Position numbers and translations under genes: made by a program
Source: Candidatus Hydrothermota bacterium
GTDB lineage: Bacteria; Hydrothermota; Hydrothermia; UBA1063
DNA: 7,082 nucleotides
Assembly (NCBI GenBank): GCA_003644895.1
Contig: QNDO01000076.1
Span: 1-7,082 of the forward strand
Reading direction: 5' to 3'
The notes under the pieces: generated by a model
Database searches by the model: none
Seen by the model: the letters and a program-made list of their open reading frames with translations, nothing else
What the model was told of the DNA's origin: nothing
Shown: positions 1 through 6,421 of the stretch, piece by piece
How the letters are laid out: the number at the start of each line of letters is the position of its first letter
How positions within the stretch are numbered: the stretch's first letter is position 1

Positions 1-2413
1 AGACTATTCCCTTAAAAGTCCTCTTCTGATTAACTTTAAATGACAGACTTTGTACAGAATTATTTTCCCAAGATGTGAACCATACACCCATTTCAATAAA
101 GCCCGAAGATGTATTAAATCTGAGATGAGGATAATTCAGGATATACTTGAATTGTTCTTCCTTTGAATAAGTACGTTTATATCCTGGCCTAAAAGATCCA
201 AGGTCTAAATACACCCAATCCTCTATATACCTCCGCTCCACATTCATAACAAAACTTTTATCTGTGTATATATTCCTGCTGTGAAAATAATTTAGCTTGT
301 TAAATCTTGCTTCGAGATAAAGAAACTCACCTTCCTGAGAAGGTTCTTTGGTCCTTGTGTATGAAAACATTCCTTTCACATCTCCCCCACTATGTTCAGC
401 TTCAAAATGATATATATTGCGGAAGATGGAGGATTTCACGCCAAGTGGGACTATATCTCTAATGTAAGACCCGTATTCTGCTTCACCAAAAGTACCGGTA
501 AGAGAGTCATAAAAGAAAGACCCTCCGAAATTCACTGGATAATAGCGTTCCTCCTTAAGTATTTGAAAAGAAGGAATTCGGTCTATATCAACTTGCAAAC
601 GGGTATCTTTGGAAATATTAAATCCAAAAGAGCTCCTGTATATAATTTCAAGAGAGTCCCGGTCATATAATCCTACGGTATTTATTCTGTATTGTGCAAA
701 TTCAGACCTATCATGAAGCAAAAAAGTGGCCCATAATTTTGAATTTGCTGGCGATCTGAATCTATTTAAGGAGAATTTTAGTCCATTACTATGAACAGAA
801 AAACTGACAAGATAGAATGAGGAGTCCCTCCGGTAGTAACTGATGCTTAGCCCCGGATTTAAACTTATGGGGATCTCGATCTTCAAAATATCATCAAACG
901 AAAGGCTATCCCCTGATTTTGATAATCTCACATCATTGCTTACACTTTTAAATTCAGTGTTTAAAATTGAGAGATACTCTTTAATCACGCCTTTTCTTCT
1001 TCCGGAGAAACTAAATCTCAATTTTTTTTCTTCTGTTCCTAAAGCAAATATGAGATTTCCACCAATTGTATTATCTTTACCAGGGAATTCTCTCCATAGT
1101 GTATCTTTTGCAAGAAGCATGTCCCGGTACTCTCTACTGATGTAATAGCCAGCCAAAGTGAGACGACCACTTCCCAGAGTAAATAGACGGGATACTCTAA
1201 CGCTGGCCCCAATGTTATCCCTGTCATCAATTTTGCTTATGAGGTTTTTGTCAAAATCTGAAATTCTAACATCCAAGATAAAATTTTCGGGTCTTATATA
1301 AAAATCAAATTTTCTCAACCTCTGAGGAGGAATGAATTTAATCACAGGTTCATAGAATCCCTTTCCTTCCCCAACATATTTGTAAGCTCCTAATAAATTA
1401 TCAAATACATAACTCCCCGAATCTGGTCCCATATAAGTGAAATGAACTGTATATTCTCCCTTTCCATATCCTGCAAACACAAAAATAGAATCTACAAAAT
1501 TGTAATCTCCATGGTCTTTCATGAATGCCCCGTTTAAATAAATTTCTCCGGCACTGTCTCCAAGTTGTTTTATGGTATCAAGCAAGACTGTATCAACATT
1601 TTGGAGCCATAAATTAACATCCTCTTTAAATTCTCTGTATCTTATAGAGTAGAAGTTCCTTTCAAAAGATATATCTGTGTAAATTCCCGGGACTTCACCG
1701 TATTCTTCAAATTCAACCTCCACGATATCCTGGGGAGCCGGTAAATATCCCCGGATAAAATTCAAACTCCCTAAAGAGTAATTAACTTCATATTGAGATT
1801 TAGAAATTTCTTTACCATTCACATACACAAGCACTGAGCCATCCACAAGTGCATAGGGTTCAGCTATTTTATACGGTCCTGCCACTCCTGGCTTTATAGA
1901 GATAGATATTCTATGCATCTTCCCCTTCTCTATTCCATATACGGCGGTTAAATTTCTCCATGCTCCACGAAAACCCAGTAAATTTCTGCCCTCGTGGATG
2001 ATTCTTCCCAAATCAACTTGCAGATCTCTGCTTTTACGTATCTCTAAATAAACTTCATCGATATCCCGGAGCTTTTCGGTGTAGAGATCTTGATCTCCTG
2101 GTACAGAATAATCCCTTAACACCCCTTTTATCTCCATATTATCCTTTAATTTGCCAGAAATAGAAATATTAAGTATTTGGGTAAGGTCTCCTGAATTTCC
2201 ATTAAAAGAGAGGAAAATACCTTTGTTACCTGAAATTCTTAAGTCTGGAAAAATCCTCATTTCACCAGAATCTGATGAAGAAGTATCAAGAGAAGACGTA
2301 TCCTGAGTTAGTAATCTAGGGTTTATGTAATACTTAAGAGTATCTTCAGACTCCAGTTGTGCAGTTATAATAAAGAGTGATATGAAACCACCTAAAAAGG
2401 TCGATAAAATCAC
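1..2413 (-). CDS. Large exported beta-rich protein, probable outer-membrane/surface protein (partial, C-terminus beyond left edge)
   Basis: The reading frame is open for 804 codons from a GTG at 2413 to the left edge; I checked every in-frame triplet and found no stop. GTG is the only sensible start, because an in-frame TAA lies three codons upstream and the next Met is near residue 52. Residues 1-20 (MILSTFLGGFISLFIITAQL) form a hydrophobic signal-peptide-like segment with a plausible cleavage site near ITA/QLE, although the usual N-terminal Lys/Arg is missing. The rest alternates polar and hydrophobic residues with many Tyr, Phe, Ser and Asn, as in beta-barrel or beta-solenoid surface proteins. 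Residues about 60-140 (SGNKGIFLSF, ISGKLKDNMEIKGVLRD, DIDEVYLEIRKS, LGR) and 189-238 (VDGSVLVYVNGKEIS, YEVNYSLGSLNF, DIVEVEFEEY) recall large uncharacterised envelope proteins of Bacteroidetes-like and candidate-phylum bacteria. It starts one base after the PEPCK stop and has no good ribosome site of its own, so translational coupling is likely. No enzyme motif was recognised. The CDS is near certain; an outer-membrane location is inference. Confidence 0.88.
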   Translation of the reverse strand, partial: MILSTFLGGFISLFIITAQLESEDTLKYYINPRLLTQDTSSLDTSSSDSGEMRIFPDLRISGNKGIFLSFNGNSGDLTQILNISISGKLKDNMEIKGVLRDYSVPGDQDLYTEKLRDIDEVYLEIRKSRDLQVDLGRIIHEGRNLLGFRGAWRNLTAVYGIEKGKMHRISISIKPGVAGPYKIAEPYALVDGSVLVYVNGKEISKSQYEVNYSLGSLNFIRGYLPAPQDIVEVEFEEYGEVPGIYTDISFERNFYSIRYREFKEDVNLWLQNVDTVLLDTIKQLGDSAGEIYLNGAFMKDHGDYNFVDSIFVFAGYGKGEYTVHFTYMGPDSGSYVFDNLLGAYKYVGEGKGFYEPVIKFIPPQRLRKFDFYIRPENFILDVRISDFDKNLISKIDDRDNIGASVRVSRLFTLGSGRLTLAGYYISREYRDMLLAKDTLWREFPGKDNTIGGNLIFALGTEEKKLRFSFSGRRKGVIKEYLSILNTEFKSVSNDVRLSKSGDSLSFDDILKIEIPISLNPGLSISYYRRDSSFYLVSFSVHSNGLKFSLNRFRSPANSKLWATFLLHDRSEFAQYRINTVGLYDRDSLEIIYRSSFGFNISKDTRLQVDIDRIPSFQILKEERYYPVNFGGSFFYDSLTGTFGEAEYGSYIRDIVPLGVKSSIFRNIYHFEAEHSGGDVKGMFSYTRTKEPSQEGEFLYLEARFNKLNYFHSRNIYTDKSFVMNVERRYIEDWVYLDLGSFRPGYKRTYSKEEQFKYILNYPHLRFNTSSGFIEMGVWFTSWENNSVQSLSFKVNQKRTFKGIV

Positions 2414-2414
2414 G

Positions 2415-4208
2415 TCACTTTATATTAAGCACGGCCTTTATGATTTCCTCCTTGACGCCATGCTTTCTGAGAAACTCTTCTCTCTCTTTTTTCATCCTCT
2501 GAACCCACTCTCTATATTCATTTAACCTTCCGGTCTTTTCATAAAATAATCTGGGATTCAAAATCTCCGGAGGGACTTTGTCCATAAGTTCCTTGTTCGC
2601 TGGATGATTTATATCAACAATTTCATATCCAAAATCAGGATCCTCAGTCCACTTTATCTTATCAAGGAACATGTATTCCAGCATAGCTGAAGAATGTTTT
2701 ATTTTAACCTTGAGGGCTCTCCCCTCTTTTTCATCCAGCGCATCCCCTCCTACATAACCTGTATTCATCATCCAGTTCACAAGCCCAGGATTTTTAGCTG
2801 CAAGCTCCTGAAATCTTTCTGCCTGTAATCTGTGGACTCTGGGGAAAAAGGGCTGTGTGAATGGTGATCTAGTCTTTCCTCTTTCCTTTCCTGCTGCGGA
2901 GGTTTTAGAGGTTTCGCCCAGCATGAAATAGCCCGCTGCTTGCTCCGGGGATGTAAAGCGGACAATTCCAGGTGTTGCTGCGTCTTTTCCCTCATCACGA
3001 TTCAATATACCGAGAAATTTAAGGGGTGGAAGATTATCAAGGTCTGCAACATTCTCTATAGCAGAAAGTGGAATGATGGACCTACCATTCTGTGTCCAGG
3101 CAACAAAATCCCATCCATCCTTAGGTATACCATATTCATCTACAACTTCTTCAAGTTTGACCTTCCCTTTAATATATGCATCAAGATTGTCTGGGTCTGC
3201 TCCAGTGAGGATGAAGGTCTCTTTCCATCTCTTTACTTCCTCCGGGGTCAGAAATTCCTTTGAAAAATCATATGTACCATCAGGATTGAGATAAACATTT
3301 TCAACCCATGCATTTGGATCCACTGTACCTTTATATATTACAGGCTCACTTTCGGGAGTGAGGCCAAATGTCTTTGCAAAACATCCATTTTCCGTAATAG
3401 AGTAACTCCCATCAGGCCATAAGGCTATCATATCGTCCTGAATGGGTTGTGCAAGTTCACCCTGCTTTGAGAAGGTAGTAGTAGTTTTGCCCGTGCCGGA
3501 AAGCCCCATGATACCCACTCCCCACCTTTTATCTCCAACCTGAACAGCCTTTGCCCCTGCATGTAGTACTAGCCCGCCCAGTTGATAAACCAGTTCATTG
3601 AACATCCTCAAAATACCTTTTTTGCTTTCTCCAAAATAATCTGAATTAATCACATAGGTAGTCCAGTTCTCAAAGTCAACAATAATGGCCATCTTGCCCG
3701 GGATCTCTTCAATTTCAAGGCCAGGTGTATATACCAGTCTGAACTTGGGAACAAAAGGCTTTTTAAGTCTATCCTCACTCTCTACCCTTTCTCGAGAAAA
3801 CATAAGTACTTGCTGCATTCCAGCAACATTTGCCGCTTCTTTGGTATAAAAAGCCTGAACGGCGACAGATTTTTCTCCTATCCCATAATACCCGTGTATT
3901 TCAATTAGTTCTCCCTGTTTTTCAATATATTTTTTCTGAATTTCCAGTATCTTTTTAGCCTTGTCGGGTTCTATGAATTGTACTGAATATAAGTGAGCAT
4001 CCTCTTGAGGAGCAATTATGTATGTATATTTTTGCATTCTGGCTTTTCTTTTGGTTATCCGGTCAATATTCCCGTAAGCAGATACAAATGCCGTGGAAAT
4101 ATGTCTGAGCGTTAATTCCCGAAGCTCTTTTTGAGAGGGATTTTCAATATATCTTACATTATACGGTTTTAAATCTTCCCATGGTTTCCCAAGCCTGAAT
4201 CCACCCAT
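2415..4208 (-). CDS. pckA: Phosphoenolpyruvate carboxykinase (ATP), divergent form
   Basis: The enzyme converts oxaloacetate and ATP to PEP, ADP and CO2 in the cytosol, the entry step of gluconeogenesis (reversible in some anaerobes). Its 597 residues exceed the roughly 530-540 usual for ATP-type enzymes. Visible motifs, in order: YFGESKKG (191-198, matching the GGEMKKG substrate lysines), LHAGAK (215-220, keeping the metal-ligand His of MHCSAN), the P-loop GLSGTGKTTT (235-244), QDD (257-259, keeping the Asp pair of GDDEHGW), NGCFAKT (274-280), NGRSIIP (374-380, keeping the Arg of NTRVSYP), and NPRLFYE (551-557) near the C-terminus, matching DPRNTY. The first 170 residues match little of the canonical N-terminal domain, and I could not place the RSPKDK-type Arg motif. 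About 50 extra residues lie between YDF (313-315) and NGR (374). The P-loop with its downstream Asp pair supports ATP rather than GTP use. The ATG follows GAGG at 7-nt spacing. It is second in the operon, after the peptidase gene. PEPCK identity is strong; kinetic normality is not shown. Confidence 0.93.
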   Translation of the reverse strand: MGGFRLGKPWEDLKPYNVRYIENPSQKELRELTLRHISTAFVSAYGNIDRITKRKARMQKYTYIIAPQEDAHLYSVQFIEPDKAKKILEIQKKYIEKQGELIEIHGYYGIGEKSVAVQAFYTKEAANVAGMQQVLMFSRERVESEDRLKKPFVPKFRLVYTPGLEIEEIPGKMAIIVDFENWTTYVINSDYFGESKKGILRMFNELVYQLGGLVLHAGAKAVQVGDKRWGVGIMGLSGTGKTTTTFSKQGELAQPIQDDMIALWPDGSYSITENGCFAKTFGLTPESEPVIYKGTVDPNAWVENVYLNPDGTYDFSKEFLTPEEVKRWKETFILTGADPDNLDAYIKGKVKLEEVVDEYGIPKDGWDFVAWTQNGRSIIPLSAIENVADLDNLPPLKFLGILNRDEGKDAATPGIVRFTSPEQAAGYFMLGETSKTSAAGKERGKTRSPFTQPFFPRVHRLQAERFQELAAKNPGLVNWMMNTGYVGGDALDEKEGRALKVKIKHSSAMLEYMFLDKIKWTEDPDFGYEIVDINHPANKELMDKVPPEILNPRLFYEKTGRLNEYREWVQRMKKEREEFLRKHGVKEEIIKAVLNIK

Positions 4209-4212
4209 CTTT

Positions 4213-4219
4213 CTTCCTC
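4213..4219 (-). promoter_or_regulatory. Ribosome binding site of pckA, overlapping the upstream stop
   Basis: On the minus strand GAGGAAG overlaps the TGA stop of the peptidase gene (4220-4218) and ends its GAGG core 7 nt before the ATG at 4208. This supports the chosen pckA start and translation of both genes from one message. Confidence 0.7.
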
Positions 4220-5429
4220 ACTCTATAATGAGTTCTTTACTCAGATGTGTAAGATTGTGTGTCTCACCCTTTTCGTCTATGTAAACAGTATCTTCAATTC
4301 TCATCCCGAAGCCCTTGGATGGATAATAAAGGCCCGGTTCTATTGTGAATACATCTCCCTTTTCAAGCACATCATCACTATAAAGACTCAATCGAGGAGC
4401 TTCGTGTACGGCGATCCCCACCCCATGTCCAAGGGAATGTATATATCCTTCCTGGGCTTTCTGATCTTTTCTCAGGGTAGTATACCCCTTACTTTCAAAA
4501 TAATCTACTACCATTTCCTCTATCTTTTTAGCTTCTGTTCCTACCTTTGCGGCATTCAACGCCATTTCTTGAATTTCTCTAAGATCTTCATAATATTGAA
4601 TAACCTCTTTTCCAGGGTCACCAAAGGAATATGTTCTCGTCATATCAAAAAAGTACCCACCACCGTATTCCTGAGGAAAAATGTCAAAAACTATAGTGGT
4701 ATTGGTTTTCACTGGTTCATTATCGTTGCCAGAGTTGTGCGGCACCCCTGCATCTCTTCCCTGAGCAATAATCATACCCGCTGCATCCAGTAGATTTCTC
4801 TTTATAAGTTCCATTCTGAGGAAGGATTTAGCCATTCCTATTGTGAAAGGACTTCCGTCCTTCCTTTCCAGGATTCCATTATTTCTTTTCAATGTTTTCA
4901 TGTATTCGAGAAGCTCTGTTAAGGCTTCTTGAGTTTTTTTAGCAACCTTCTTAATCCTTTCAATCTCCTCTTTGGTTTTATGTCTACGTAATTCCGTAAC
5001 CAAATTTTTTTGAGTTTTGATAAAATTAAGGCCTGGATATTTCTTACGAAGTTCATCCATTGTGAGAACCATATTGTTATCAAAATGATCCATCAGCATG
5101 TAAATATTCCCCTTTAAGTCAAATCTATCAAAGAAGGCGGAATAGAATTTGATACCTGACTCTACAGGATCTTTAATCTTTGCCAGTTCCCTCAGTCCCA
5201 TTTCAGAATAGGGGATGGTCTCAAAATCTGTTAGATGCGCGACATTATCTCTTTCCATGTCAAGATGTACCAGTATCGGTTTTTCTCTATGTTTCTTTAT
5301 GAATATAGCATACCCCAATTTAGCTCCTCTTGTGAGATAATATAGAGAGCTAAATTTTGTGCTCCCTATCACTAACATCACATCCACACCATATTCATCC
5401 ATTATCTGGTCTAATCTTTTTATATCCAT
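4218..5429 (-). CDS. M24-family metallopeptidase (Xaa-Pro aminopeptidase/dipeptidase-like)
   Basis: This is a cytosolic metal-dependent peptidase of the pita-bread fold, probably cleaving X-Pro bonds in short peptides. Its 403 residues comprise a creatinase-type N-terminal domain (about 1-145, starting MDIKRLDQIMDEYGVDVMLV) and a catalytic domain (about 155-403). All five expected metal ligands are present: D249 (VFDIFP), D262 (FFDMTRTY), H335 (LGHGVGIAVHE), E364 (FTIEPGLYYP) and E379 (GMRIEDTVYI). The supporting histidines H231 (VPHNSG) and H342 are also kept. The two Asp ligands are 13 residues apart instead of the usual 11, with IFPQEYGGGY replacing the common DxG..GY loop, which marks a subfamily. 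Whether it is a dipeptidase (PepQ-like) or an aminopeptidase (PepP-like) cannot be decided from sequence alone. It is the first gene of the leftward operon, and its stop overlaps the ribosome site of pckA. Its own ATG has no clear Shine-Dalgarno and lies about 6-8 nt from a -10-like box, so its mRNA may be leaderless or nearly so. Confidence 0.92.
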   Translation of the reverse strand: MDIKRLDQIMDEYGVDVMLVIGSTKFSSLYYLTRGAKLGYAIFIKKHREKPILVHLDMERDNVAHLTDFETIPYSEMGLRELAKIKDPVESGIKFYSAFFDRFDLKGNIYMLMDHFDNNMVLTMDELRKKYPGLNFIKTQKNLVTELRRHKTKEEIERIKKVAKKTQEALTELLEYMKTLKRNNGILERKDGSPFTIGMAKSFLRMELIKRNLLDAAGMIIAQGRDAGVPHNSGNDNEPVKTNTTIVFDIFPQEYGGGYFFDMTRTYSFGDPGKEVIQYYEDLREIQEMALNAAKVGTEAKKIEEMVVDYFESKGYTTLRKDQKAQEGYIHSLGHGVGIAVHEAPRLSLYSDDVLEKGDVFTIEPGLYYPSKGFGMRIEDTVYIDEKGETHNLTHLSKELIIE

Positions 5430-5435
5430 ATTTCT

Positions 5436-5464
5436 ATTTTATAACCAAAAGTGTGTTTTTTAAA
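5436..5464 (-). promoter_or_regulatory. Candidate promoter of the leftward peptidase-pckA-surface protein operon
   Basis: On the minus strand TTTAAA (5464-5459) is followed after 17 bp by TAAAAT (5441-5436). An overlapping alternative -10 is TATAAA (5443-5438). Either would start transcription within a few bases of the ATG at 5429, giving a leader of about zero to two bases. The -35 box matches the consensus at only four of six positions, so this is much weaker evidence than the rightward promoter, and the A/T-richness makes chance matches likely. Confidence 0.4.
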
Positions 5465-5608
5465 GTCATAAGCCCTTATCCTGCATAGCAGCAAGAGCCG
5501 CGTAGCAAAAGCATGAGAAAAGGGAGCAACAGAAGACAGAAAACATATTGTCAAGAAGGGAACATAATCTTGCCCATTTCGCGATACATTTTTGTGAGTA
5601 AATATTTT

Positions 5609-5663
5609 TTCAAAATTTGAACCAATTTTTTAAAAAATTGAAAAAAGACTTGACAAATTTGAA
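5609..5663. repeat. Three operator-like elements with 21-bp spacing
   Basis: TTCAAAATTTGAA (5609-5621), TTAAAAAATTGAA (5630-5642) and TGACAAATTTGAA (5651-5663) line up with their conserved G at 5619, 5640 and 5661, exactly 21 bp or two helical turns apart. The first is an inverted repeat (TTCAAA-A-TTTGAA), the second lies within the perfect 18-bp palindrome CAATTTTTTAAAAAATTG (5623-5640), and the third contains the palindrome CAAATTTG. The third overlaps the -35 box and spacer of the rightward promoter. They may be binding sites for a dimeric regulator on one face of the helix, possibly the DUF2089 protein encoded just downstream. A bent A-tract or UP element for RNA polymerase is the main alternative. 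Confidence 0.6.
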
Positions 5664-5678
5664 AAAATTAGTTATAAT
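5650..5678 (+). promoter_or_regulatory. Full-consensus sigma70-type promoter of the DUF2089 operon
   Basis: TTGACA (5650-5655) and TATAAT (5673-5678) both match the housekeeping consensus at every position and are separated by the optimal 17 bp. Transcription would begin about 7 nt after the -10 box, at or next to 5685, which is the A of the first ATG. The message would then be leaderless, consistent with the lack of any Shine-Dalgarno upstream of that gene. Confidence 0.88.
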
Positions 5679-5684
5679 ATTTAT

Positions 5685-6056
5685 ATGATGAAAAGATTGA
5701 TTACAAAATGTCCGGTCTGCGGAGGAGACATGAGGGTTACTGCCCTCGTATGTAAAAGTTGTGGATCTGAGCTGAGGGGGAACTTTGAAATATGCGAATT
5801 CTGTTCACTGGACCATGAAGATCTGGTCTTCCTCCGAATTTTCCTTAAAAGTCGAGGGAATATTTCAGAAGTTGCTAAAAAACTGAGGATTTCACATCCC
5901 ACTGCAAGGGTTCGATTGATGGATATTCTCGAGAAATTAGGCTATGAGGTAGAACCCGAACAAGAAGAAGATATTAACAAAATCCTTGAAAAAGTGGAAA
6001 AAGGGGAAATTACGGCCGAGGAGGCCGCAAACTTAATTAAAAAAATAAGGAGGTGA
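5685..6056 (+). CDS. DUF2089-type zinc-ribbon/helix-turn-helix regulator with C-terminal SHOCT-like hairpin
   Basis: This is a probable cytosolic DNA-binding regulator of 123 residues. Three Cys pairs, CPVC (9-12), CKSC (23-26) and CEFC (37-40), form a zinc ribbon plus an extra CxxC. A helix-turn-helix-like segment follows (about 58-87: GNISEVAKKL, RISHPTARVRLMDILEKLGY), the arrangement I know from DUF2089 proteins. After an acidic linker (EPEQEED), residues 94-123 form a helical hairpin (INKILEKVEKGEITAEEAANLI) of the same type found in the next three genes. Translation can start at 5685 or at the adjacent ATG 5688; the promoter places the RNA 5' end at 5685, so I favour a leaderless start there. 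The three spaced elements over its promoter make autoregulation plausible but unproven. It is the first gene of the rightward operon, and its stop codon lies inside the ribosome site of the next gene. Family assignment is confident; DNA target and ligand are unknown. Confidence 0.88.
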   Translation: MMKRLITKCPVCGGDMRVTALVCKSCGSELRGNFEICEFCSLDHEDLVFLRIFLKSRGNISEVAKKLRISHPTARVRLMDILEKLGYEVEPEQEEDINKILEKVEKGEITAEEAANLIKKIRR

Positions 6057-6057
6057 T
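6047..6057 (+). promoter_or_regulatory. Extended perfect Shine-Dalgarno of the second operon gene
   Basis: AAGGAGGTGAT matches the complement of the usual 16S rRNA 3' end over 11 bases, with its GGAGG core ending 7 nt before the ATG at 6061. It contains the last codons and the TGA stop (6054-6056) of the DUF2089 gene, so ribosomes ending there sit at the next start. The contrast with the leaderless first gene is striking. Confidence 0.88.
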
Positions 6058-6060
6058 AGA

Positions 6061-6414
6061 ATGAAGGAGGAAATTCTCAGAATAATGAAAATGGTAGAAG
6101 AGAGAAAAATAACCGCAGATGAGGCAATGAAGCTCATTGAAGCCCTGGGTGAAGAAAAAGAAGTAGAGAAGGGAAAATTTCTTAAAATATTAATAATGGA
6201 AAGTGGAGATAAAAAGGTGTCCATCACTGTTCCCCTTAAATTGTTGAATCTAATTCGGAAGTTTATCCCCGAAAGTAAAATGCAAGCAAAAGTAGGCAAC
6301 AGAGAAGTGAACATAGCTGAATTACTGGACTCTCTTGGAGATGAACTTAAGGGTGAACTCGTCAACATCGAGGACGAGGAATCCGGAGATAAGGTGAAAA
6401 TATGGGTAGAATAA
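6061..6414 (+). CDS. Small soluble SHOCT-like domain protein
   Basis: This acidic, probably cytosolic protein of 117 residues has no signal peptide or membrane segment. Residues 1-30 (EEILRIMKMVEERKITADEA, then MKLIEALG) are the helical hairpin shared with its neighbours, similar to the N-terminus of YvlB/LiaX-type proteins. Residues 39-112 appear as a separate small alpha/beta domain: strand KFLKILIME (39-47), strand KKVSITVPL (51-59), helix KLLNLIRKFIP (60-70), a helical segment NIAELLDSLGDELKG (84-98), and strands ELVNIEDEESG and DKVKIWVE at the end. This pattern recurs in small unnamed proteins beside DUF2089 genes. It may be an adaptor that meets partner proteins through the hairpin; no catalytic motif is seen. 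The ATG at 6061 is fixed by the near-ideal Shine-Dalgarno, and the gene ends 14 nt before the start chosen for the next one. Confidence 0.85.
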   Translation: MKEEILRIMKMVEERKITADEAMKLIEALGEEKEVEKGKFLKILIMESGDKKVSITVPLKLLNLIRKFIPESKMQAKVGNREVNIAELLDSLGDELKGELVNIEDEESGDKVKIWVE

Positions 6415-6415
6415 A

Positions 6416-6421
6416 AGGGGG
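6416..6421 (+). promoter_or_regulatory. Ribosome binding site that sets the start of the membrane-protein gene
   Basis: AGGGGG lies 7 nt before the ATG at 6429. This favours 6429 over the in-frame upstream ATG at 6402, which overlaps the previous gene and would add nine residues (MGRIKGGTK) encoded by this ribosome site. Confidence 0.72.

Larger units (their letters stand above)
5430..5684. other. Divergent intergenic regulatory region
   Basis: This 255-bp stretch separates the two head-to-head operons. Positions 5436-5464 hold the weak leftward promoter candidate. About 5471-5530 is a GC-richer patch with no recognised function; it contains the near-direct repeats GCATAGCA (5483-5490) and GCGTAGCA (5500-5507). 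From 5531 to 5600 I see nothing definite. Positions 5601-5680 are extremely A/T-rich and hold three 21-bp-spaced elements and the strong rightward promoter. No credible protein gene or stable hairpin terminator was found in the region. Confidence 0.8.

Noticed and set aside
392..1145. Plus-strand open frames at 392-670 and 843-1145
   Set aside because: Both lie antisense to the long minus-strand frame, have no ribosome site, and encode sequences with no recognisable domain.
2402..2430. A terminator or promoter between pckA and the surface-protein gene
   Set aside because: The genes are separated by a single base, and no hairpin with a T-run is visible there.
2777..3294. Short open frames on both strands within pckA
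   Set aside because: They lie in other frames of a clearly conserved enzyme gene and have no independent support.
4245..4793. A 182-codon plus-strand frame opposite the M24 peptidase gene
   Set aside because: The minus-strand gene carries all catalytic motifs. The antisense product is rich in Phe, Ile and Ser without any domain pattern, as expected from a shadow frame.
5548..5568. TTGTCA followed by CATAAT as another plus-strand promoter
   Set aside because: The spacer is only 9 bp, far below the 16-18 bp needed.
5623..5640. The 18-bp palindrome CAATTTTTTAAAAAATTG as a terminator
   Set aside because: The stem would be nearly all A-T with no loop and no following U-tract logic, and it lies just upstream of a strong promoter, so an operator or bent-DNA role fits better.
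5681..5902. Minus-strand frame 5681-5902 opposite the DUF2089 gene
   Set aside because: It is antisense to a gene with three intact Cys pairs and a strong promoter, and shows no domain of its own.
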